Part shown: positions 59,301 to 64,000 of the stretch, piece by piece
Layout of the letters: each line of letters starts with the position of its first letter
How positions within the stretch are numbered: the stretch's first letter is position 1
Assembly (NCBI GenBank): GCA_963989245.1
Contig: OZ022342.1
Location: 23,344,398 to 23,408,397, forward strand
Length of the DNA stretch: 64,000 nt
Origin: Nansenia antarctica
Taxonomy: Eukaryota > Chordata > Actinopteri > Argentiniformes > Microstomatidae
Direction of reading: 5' to 3'
The notes under the pieces: model-generated
What the model was told of the DNA's origin: nothing
The model's database searches: none
The model's input: only the letters and a program-made list of their open reading frames with translations
Program-made: the position numbers and the translations under genes

Positions 59301-60423
59301 TAGAAAATCATAAATGAACAAAGGGAAGGGAAGAATGTTTTTTTGTTTGTTGGTGGGTGTAAATGTTCATAACCTCATTGCAGGTATTAAATATCCCCAT
59401 GGATATCTAAACAGCCTGTAAACTGGTCGAATGAGTCAGTTTTTATCTTTTTTTTTCTACTGGAGATAAAACACAAGCCTTGTAAACTATCATTCAGTAA
59501 AAGCAAACTGTATGTGGACTTTCATTGACCCGGGGGGAGGGAGTGTAGGCGGCCATATTGGTGTAATAGGCCTGACGGTACCTTGGAGGCTCAGCTAGCT
59601 TGACCAGAGGCCAAATGAAATGAAATCTCCACCCTACCTGCCAATTCTGGATCATAAAAAGGGACCGCAAATGGTTCGAGTGGAACCAGAATCACTTTTA
59701 AAAATGAACCAGTCTGCTGATCGAAGCAGATCTTGAAAAAGTTGACCGTTTGTGTTTTGACCGAGTCATCTGGGGGACCTGAGCGTTGAGAAAAGGTGGC
59801 CTTATCTCATGGGAGGAGGGAATCTCTTTGGTTTGTTGTACTATAATCACATCAGAGGTTTAGTGCATCAAGATAGAGATGTGTTTCTCTAAGGACCAGT
59901 GTTAATGAGTGGCTTTCATGCTTGTCATGTCAGTATCACAATAACTTCATCACGTAATATCACAAAACACTTATGTAGGCCTTATTATCGAGCCATCCAC
60001 ACCTGCTAATGCGGCACGTCTGTTAAAAAATGAATCGAGCTTGCTAGAAGTTAGAGAAGGCAGGAAAAACATCTTCTGGCAAAGGGACTTCTACGGACAA
60101 ACACTCTCCCAACAAATCACGACTTTGGGGTCGGCAGGATATGCTCTAACTCCAACATCCATCATCCATTTGGTCCAGTCAGTAAATCCATCATCCGGTC
60201 TCCATAGCCATTACTGTGACATCATAAGTATGTTAACGGGGGGGGGGGGGGGGGTAGCCACTCACCACTCTCTGCTTGGAGCTAGGGTTGGACTTGAGGA
60301 GCAGCCACTCGATGTCCAGTGTGTCCCCCGCCCAGAACTGGTGGTGACAGGGGAGCGTGGCGTTGTCTCCGACAACCCTCTTCATCTCTGTCTGGGCGCA
60401 GGCCGTCAGCACGCCCAGGAGCA
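47056..60423 (-). CDS. clmp: clmp, CXADR-like membrane protein (cell adhesion), first exon not seen
   Basis: A type I membrane adhesion protein of the CTX/CAR family, which acts at epithelial tight junctions by homophilic contact. Six exons join with matching phases: 60423-60266, 57569-57371, 50498-50331, 48891-48769, 48564-48423 and 47446-47056, about 393 codons. In order they encode the rest of a signal peptide, an Ig V-set domain (Cys in TLPCHH and YSCKVKN), a second Ig domain (Cys in VKMSCKS and VYKCTA), a transmembrane segment (about 24 hydrophobic residues) and a Ser/Pro-rich cytoplasmic tail ending TKAFQTV. The NEIREDAEAP junction and the tail end are diagnostic for CLMP, as opposed to CAR or ESAM. 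Fish may have two clmp copies; I cannot say which this is. All junctions are GT-AG, and nothing is broken. Confidence 0.93.
47996..48030. repeat. (GT)n microsatellite in clmp intron
   Basis: About 35 bases of GT with one TA interruption, in the intron before the last exon. Confidence 0.94.
48423..48564 (-). CDS. clmp: clmp transmembrane exon
   Basis: Begins after ctccatacag and encodes YVRGMGVVAGAVVGV and a hydrophobic helix to IIWLVF, then RKKEKKKYEEEETPNEI. The basic stop-transfer cluster right after the helix sets a type I topology. The donor is AG followed by gtacacacaca, running straight into a CA repeat. Confidence 0.94.
48587..48628. repeat. (CA)n microsatellite close to a clmp acceptor
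   Basis: About 40 bases of CA on the plus strand, that is TG in the transcript, about 25 bases upstream of the transmembrane-exon acceptor. Confidence 0.95.
48735..48757. repeat. (GT)n microsatellite close to a clmp donor
   Basis: On the transcript this is CA-rich sequence just after the donor at 48768. It is part of a broader GT-rich stretch from 48677. Confidence 0.93.
48769..48891 (-). CDS. clmp: clmp exon: second half of Ig domain 2
   Basis: Encodes DLKNSEIVTLRNLTKDSAG and then VYKCTASNDVGEESC. The DSAGVYKC pattern is the Ig F-strand with its cysteine. The acceptor is gatatcag and the donor gtgagt; a CA/GT run starts about 12 bases after the donor. Confidence 0.94.
48892..50330. other. 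clmp intron, no other gene seen
   Basis: Includes a GT microsatellite at 50261-50296. No further exon or element end is supported. Confidence 0.5.
50331..50498 (-). CDS. clmp: clmp exon: first half of Ig domain 2
   Basis: Encodes VKPSKPRCWMEGRLLEGSDV and then KMSCKSADGSDPIHYKW, with the B-strand cysteine and core tryptophan of the second Ig domain. Acceptor ctttgtccccag, donor gtaagc, phase 1 at both ends. A CA microsatellite (50261-50296 on the plus strand as GT) lies about 35 bases into the next intron. Confidence 0.94.
51204..51209 (+). promoter_or_regulatory. TATA box candidate for the C1q-domain gene
   Basis: TATAAA in cttctataaatgtgcg, about 240 bases before the start codon. Transcription would start near 51235, leaving room for a 5' UTR, possibly with a UTR intron. 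Confidence 0.5.
51443..51782 (+). CDS. C1q-domain gene exon 1: signal peptide and coiled coil
   Basis: Ends GAGG followed by gtaaga. Encodes the signal peptide and most of the stalk, including VELSVAKTELQFNKIQLEEV. Confidence 0.9.
51443..53402 (+). CDS. Secreted coiled-coil C1q-domain protein, nested antisense in a clmp intron
   Basis: Five exons join with phase 1 throughout: 51443-51782, 52201-52305, 52510-52560, 52678-52806 and 53122-53402, giving 301 residues. The first 20 (MKASVLPLVLLLCVSGAGAQ) are a signal peptide. Residues about 45-165 form a heptad-like coiled coil (LKDLRNMVQNLG, MEARLKTSDGQV, METRLRASENQV), with no Gly-X-Y collagen. The last ~135 residues are a C1q domain (VAFSAALAGS, FTAPVRGAYYFRYTA, and a GFLLFTM end). 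Such fish C1q-like proteins are secreted trimers, some acting as lectin-like immune factors; the exact function here is inferred. An in-frame ATG at 51389 would put 18 polar residues ahead of the signal peptide, so 51443 is preferred. The exon 2 donor (GCAG/gtttca) is weak. Confidence 0.9.
52201..52305 (+). CDS. C1q-domain gene exon 2: coiled-coil repeat
   Basis: 35-codon cassette between a tttattccag acceptor and a weak gtttca donor. Its METRLRASENQVDEQ resembles MEARLKTSDGQVVDL in exon 1, so the stalk likely grew by exon duplication. Confidence 0.85.
52510..52560 (+). CDS. C1q-domain gene exon 3: short stalk exon
   Basis: 17-codon cassette (QAAELSAMGSRVTATE) between ttacag and gtaagt. Symmetrical phase 1, so it could be skipped without a frameshift. 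Confidence 0.8.
52678..52806 (+). CDS. C1q-domain gene exon 4: first part of C1q domain
   Basis: Encodes RPEVAFSAALAGSGYMG through NIGQAYNSIT, with acceptor attcccag and donor gtaata. Confidence 0.9.
53122..53402 (+). CDS. C1q-domain gene exon 5: rest of C1q domain and stop
   Basis: Starts after ctgatacag with GVFTAPVRGAYYFRY and ends GFLLFTM and TAG. The ELKIGDVVYMRL block is typical of C1q domains. Confidence 0.92.
53483..53488 (+). terminator. Poly(A) signal of the C1q-domain gene
   Basis: AATAAA about 80 bases after the stop codon, in gtcaataaatacc. Confidence 0.65.
53520..54426. other. clmp intron sequence, no further gene seen
   Basis: A pyrimidine-rich stretch (53750-53815) and a G/C-rich stretch (53858-53950) are present. 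Overlapping ORFs on both strands have no recognisable domain. Confidence 0.45.
54427..54514. mobile_element. Foldback MITE, shortened copy
   Basis: Starts gggggttattccatcaacgt, the family end seen at 21016 and 21307. Its right side reads cctggatttccctt and then cccccctgg, lacking most of the second inverted repeat. Confidence 0.65.
54692..57390 (-). repeat. 23/30-bp minisatellite made of a clmp exon end plus its 5' splice site, about 100 copies
   Basis: Two unit lengths alternate. On the transcript strand the 23-bp unit has GTCAACCTCATAGTACTGG followed by GTAG, and the 30-bp unit adds GTCATAG. The same 19 bases are the last coding bases of the exon at 57371-57569, and GTAG(GT) is its splice donor, so the array continues into the exon without a break. 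Copies near the exon mostly carry CCTCATAG as in the exon; copies far from it more often carry CCTGATAG. Occasional gaactat, taccat and ccttccc variants occur. Translated past the true donor the frame soon meets a stop. Confidence 0.95.
57371..57569 (-). CDS. clmp: clmp exon: second half of Ig V domain; its 3' end is the minisatellite unit
   Basis: Encodes VITYFAGRVYDPNEAEE through SDSGEYSCKVKNGGKYHW and ends TVNLIVL plus one base of Val. The acceptor is cccaccag. The donor reads CTGG followed by GTAGGT at 57370, and joining to the next exon restores the CLMP reading LVKPSKP. The last 19 coding bases plus this donor are repeated about 100 times downstream in the intron. Confidence 0.94.
57661..58127. 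other. clmp intron sequence, nothing further seen
   Basis: No exon or repeat boundary that I can support. Confidence 0.45.
58128..58226 (+). mobile_element. LINE/SINE 3' end, 5'-truncated
   Basis: Reads caccaggggagccccccctc and on to gacaaataaagaccattcat and (ttca)n. It is the complement of the tail at 21376-21475, so the same family inserted at both places. Confidence 0.75.
58227..59091. other. clmp intron sequence, nothing further seen
   Basis: AT-rich, with a tandem tatatataatctatatat stretch near 58449-58480. No coding feature. Confidence 0.45.
59092..59157. mobile_element. Possible 66-bp hAT remnant with 8-bp flanking repeat
   Basis: caggggaggctggtgg matches the left end of the hAT elements at 17912 and 23594. 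GTGTACAC occurs directly before it (59084-59091) and again at 59158-59165. The right end does not show a good inverted repeat, so this may be an internally deleted or decayed copy. Confidence 0.4.
59166..60237. other. clmp intron sequence, nothing further seen
   Basis: No supported ORF, array or element end. Confidence 0.45.
60238..60254. repeat. G17 homopolymer next to a clmp splice donor
   Basis: Seventeen consecutive G on the plus strand, that is C17 in the clmp transcript, starting 12 bases after the exon end at 60266. Confidence 0.93.
60266..60423 (-). CDS. clmp: clmp exon: signal peptide end and first half of Ig V domain
   Basis: Begins in the hydrophobic signal peptide (LLGVLTACAQ), continues TEMKRVVGDNATLPCHHQFW with the B-strand cysteine, and ends SSKQRV at a gtgagt donor (phase 0). 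The exon carrying the initiator ATG would lie to the right; I found no convincing candidate up to 64000. Confidence 0.92.
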
Positions 60424-60466
60424 CTGGAGGGACAGAGACAGAGTGGGTCAGAGATGGAACGTGGAC

Positions 60467-60643
60467 ACACAGCCAAACACACACACACACACACACACAG
60501 CCAAACACACACACACACACAGCCAAACACACACACAGCCAAACACACACACAGCCAAACACACACACAGCCAAACACACACACACACACACAGCCAAAC
60601 ACACACACACATACACACAGCCAAACACACACACACACAGCCA

Positions 60644-60680
<37 letters not shown>

Positions 60681-60690
60681 ACAAAGCCAA

Positions 60691-60722
<32 letters not shown>

Positions 60723-60724
60723 TC
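60467..60724. repeat. (CA)n microsatellite with regular agccaaa interruptions
   Basis: CA runs separated about ten times by cagccaaaca, giving a higher-order minisatellite-like structure. It starts about 45 bases upstream of the clmp exon acceptor at 60424. ORFs here are repeat translations. Confidence 0.95.
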
Positions 60725-60963
60725 ACTCACACACGCACACATGCATGCACACTAACAAGCTTGAATCCCTGCCTTGGGGATTGAACATTATGTCTCTCTA
60801 CATTGCAGCTTCCTAATCAATACTTTATATCTCCCCCATTAAGCTCAAGTATAAAATGTCTCTGTTGAAATGCATTGGTATTGGCATTCATTGGCATTTT
60901 CAGCCTTTCAACGATACGATTTCAAAGTAAAAAAAAAAAGAATCTAATTTGAAACAGCAGGCC

Positions 60964-61135
60964 TGCTTAAGTGGCATAGCACACTAAGGCGCATACCATA
61001 TTATAGCTTTTGTTAAGGTCCCTGGTTTGAATCTGGCCATTGACATATCCTGCATGTCATCCCCCCTCTCTTTCTCTCACCCATTCTTCTTGTCAATACT
61101 GTCTCTCTTCAATAAAGTAAAATACCCTAAAAACA
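60964..61135 (+). mobile_element. tRNA-derived SINE of a second family
   Basis: Head gcttaagtggcatagcacac, with a B-box-like ggtttgaatctggcc, then a pyrimidine-rich body (tcatcccccctctctttctc) and an aataaagtaaaatacc end. The layout matches a widespread teleost SINE. It is diverged in the A box. Confidence 0.6.
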
Positions 61136-63490
61136 CATTATTTTAAAAAATAACAATGTGAATCCATTTGATGACATCAGCGAGAGACCACAATGTAGCT
61201 GATTTGTTGACTTTTGCTGTTCTGATTGATTGCAGATGAGATTAGCCAGTTCTAGTCAAAGACACAGATGAGACCACTAAAATGTGTCTGTCAACCGCCA
61301 GTGAGTCTCTGCGGCACATTAGACCATACTTGGGATTCTTCATCCTTGAGGGAGGACAAGCATGTTGTTTTCATTAAGGGTGTGTACTGCATGAGAACAA
61401 GAATGGAAAGTACAGTCCTGCAATAAACTGATGCTGTAAAAGCATCTAACGCCCATATCACAACGACAGAGACACAGAGTTTGTGGGTTATATGACAGAC
61501 ACGGATCAGTCACATTTAATATGAGGGCTCTACTACGGTATGTCGTCCTCTCAATAATAATACAAGCCAACTGTGTGACATATACAACAAAGTGTAGAGA
61601 AATGTCTTCATGACTGAAACATTTCTCAATTCGTATCTTTATTCTGTAAAGTTTATGGAAGTATAAAAGTGGTCTCGGATTTATACCCAATACCCATCAT
61701 GCACCTTGATTGGAGCCGTGGCTACGCCGCGAGCGGTGTGCTGTTATCCAAAATACTAAAGCCTTCAGCTCTGCTAGCATCAAAGCTAATTATAGCTTTA
61801 GCTGATTAGCTCAGCCCTTGTCTCCCTATTCATGATGCATGATGGTGGCAATTACGATATGTAATTACAAGTAACTGAAGTGCGGACGACGGACTAATTG
61901 CTAATGATTACTCAATATGGGCCCTAATTAGATTAGCCTGAGTGACACTCAGAAGCTCCAAGGGTGACAGGCAGGTGAGAATGGCACCCTTTTGTGAAAG
62001 TAATGGCTTCACTCATATAGGCACTGAAACAGGGGGCTAAAGCTAGGCATCTTCACAAAGAAGATGGTGGAAAGTAAAAGTCGAAGATGGTGGAAAAGTC
62101 AATGCCCAATGTCCGGTAGACATCCTTTCTTAGCCAACCTGACAACAGCTACTTTCTGAATAACAAGATGGCCGCTGAACGTACCTAGTTCCCGCTCGTT
62201 AACGTTTTAGCTCTGTGTTCCACAGAGCCATTGATCTCTGCACTTGCCGATACGTGTTAGGAGTTGGCAGAGGGAGAGCTCAGTGGGGACTCAGGAAGCC
62301 TCTCCTTCCATATGCTCAATTGCTTTGTGGGGAAGAGGCCAGCATAGGCTGCAGTCCCTACATGATAGTGATGTCTGTGAGTTCGTTGCAGGGGACAGGC
62401 AAAATGTTTTCTTTTCTTTTTATTCTTTATTTGTTTTCTTTTAGGGGTAGATCAGCTTTGAAACTTTGAAAATAGTATATTTAATTATACCAGAAAACTT
62501 TGCTCGCATCATTACCCTAATTGGGGGGCATGAAAATATATTTTTTTAAATAGCAACCACAATTATACTTACTGTTAGACTTAAATTAAACTTAAATTAG
62601 ACACTCACACACATTTCAATTTCCTATCCCTGCATGTATTGGGTTCACAAATGAATCAGCCAATCAGCTAGCCATTCTATATCTAAATCCTACCTTCAGA
62701 TGTCCACAGGTCACTCCATCTTTCCCAGTATGTAACCATTGTACTATTCCCCCTCTCAATACATCCCTCTATTCTACAGTGGTATTGCGTTGAACCTTGT
62801 CTAAATTCTGCTGCAATTTCCCTAAAAATACCATTCCTGGAATTGAATCTAAAAGTGAGCCACCAATGGACAGAAATACGTAGATGATCTGTAATTCTAT
62901 TTCCTCGTGGCAGAATCTGCACAAGGCTGACTGTACAATGCTCCATATTGAGCATTACTTTTGTAGCAAGAATTTTATATAACAGTTTAAATCGAAAAGA
63001 ACAGATGTCTGTTGTTCTTTTACATTGCCATAAATCCAATGCCATGGCATTGGGACATAAACATCTGTTCCTGTTCAACTATCTTGAATTATATGTATTA
63101 TATACGGCATAGTTGTCAAACCATTGAAGTAATACTGATACTTTATGCTTTATATTAACCAATGTGGTTATGTGGTTTTTAATGTGTGGCAGACAGACTC
63201 ATTAATTCCCATCTCTTTAAAGTATTAGCCTCTTACATTTTTGGGGGGCCAAGCTGTGGTTGGTTATACATTTGTATTGACTACAACGTCATTTACTTGT
63301 GTTAGTTGCTTGTGTGACATGATTTCACTTTCCTTGTTCACAATGTCATCAATAAAAACAACCTTCTTATACACATAATAAGATAGAATTCATATACCTT
63401 TTCTCTAGCAATTTATCGGAATTTATCCACTGTTATATTTGTTCTCTCTTTTCTGGAGCTATTTGGAAAGCATCGCTCTTTCATAACGTT
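61136..63490. other. No gene recognised
   Basis: Should be clmp intron 1. A 131-codon minus-strand ORF (62683-63078) has scattered Trp and Cys residues (CIERGNSTMVTYWERW) faintly like the C-terminal part of a LINE ORF2, but no firm motif. No exon with a signal-peptide start was found. Confidence 0.4.
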
Positions 63491-63497
63491 ATAACAA

Positions 63498-63578
63498 GAA
63501 AGAGAGAGAGTGAGAGAGAGAGAGCGAGAGAGAGAGAGAGCGAGAGAGAGAGAGAAAGAGCGAGAGAGCGAGAGAGAT
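63498..63578. repeat. (GA)n microsatellite
   Basis: Purine-only tract of GA with agcgaga interruptions. Confidence 0.93.
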
Positions 63579-64000
63579 TAAAACGACCTTCCCAGATCGG
63601 CTATAAATGTATTATCTATACTTACTATACTTAATTAATATGAGTGGGCACATTTGATCTCAATAACGCTATCTAAATGTCCCTTGGTACAGTCCAGTGA
63701 CTCTGCCCTCATCAACATATATTCTCGATCAGTGACGGAGAAACGGAATCGGGGAACCGAAGAAGAAGAGGACACACAGACAGAAAAGAGAAAAATAGCA
63801 TAGAGGTGATCCAAGGGGGGATATTAGATTACCAGAGGCTTCACAGCAGCAGCAGCACAGATACAGATGCAGTACAAAGGATCAAATGACCACAGGGCTG
63901 TGGATCAAAGCCTAAGCATTCAATTGTTCCTTCCTTTTTTTTTTGGGTCCCTCTTTGGACTGTGATCAGCTGTATGGGGATATCATTCTTTTTCTGAGCC

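Noticed and set aside
62683..63078. 131-codon minus-strand ORF
   Set aside because: Only a faint resemblance to LINE ORF2 C-termini; no firm motif, so not called as a gene or element.

Overview
The window is nuclear DNA from a bony fish. The evidence is vertebrate-type split genes, a clear clmp orthologue, a secreted C1q-domain gene, very long CA/TG microsatellites, and teleost repeat families: a tRNA-derived SINE with the tail common in salmonid-like fish, Rex1/L2-like LINE ends, Tc1/mariner, hAT elements and a retrovirus-like LTR element. A protacanthopterygian (salmonid/smelt/pike-like) fish is a reasonable guess, but it is inferred from repeats only.

Layout. 1-16.4 kb is intergenic or intronic DNA with microsatellites, SINE/LINE ends and an 0.8-kb DNA transposon. 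At 16.49-16.64 kb a GC-rich stretch carries what looks like a first coding exon on the minus strand, with a strong splice donor; I do not recognise the gene. 17.9-19.5 kb is a hAT-type element holding a 31-bp minisatellite. 20.8-25.8 kb is a nest of a Tc1 relic, small foldback elements, a LINE tail and a hAT element, of which 2.06 kb was recently tandemly duplicated. 26.7-29.0 kb is another element split by a LINE carrying a reverse-transcriptase fragment. 29.62-36.51 kb is a young retrovirus-like element on the minus strand. It has an intact gag, a UAG stop and an in-frame second ORF that has lost the protease active site, all of RT and the integrase core. 36.7-38.1 kb is a second hAT element. 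38-47 kb holds foldback elements and minisatellites.

47.06-60.42 kb (minus strand) is clmp (CXADR-like membrane protein). Six coding exons can be placed with consistent splice phases; the first exon is not found in the window. In the 6.9-kb intron between its Ig-V and second Ig exons lies, on the opposite strand, a complete five-exon secreted C1q-domain gene (51.44-53.40 kb).

The most unusual structure is a 2.7-kb minisatellite at 54.69-57.39 kb. It runs without a gap into the clmp Ig-V exon. Its repeat unit is the last 19 coding bases of that exon plus the 5' splice site and first intron bases, so about 100 copies of a coding-exon end and its splice donor lie directly downstream of the real donor. 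About 30 of the units also contain a perfect AGGTCA-T-AGGTCA (DR1) nuclear-receptor motif.
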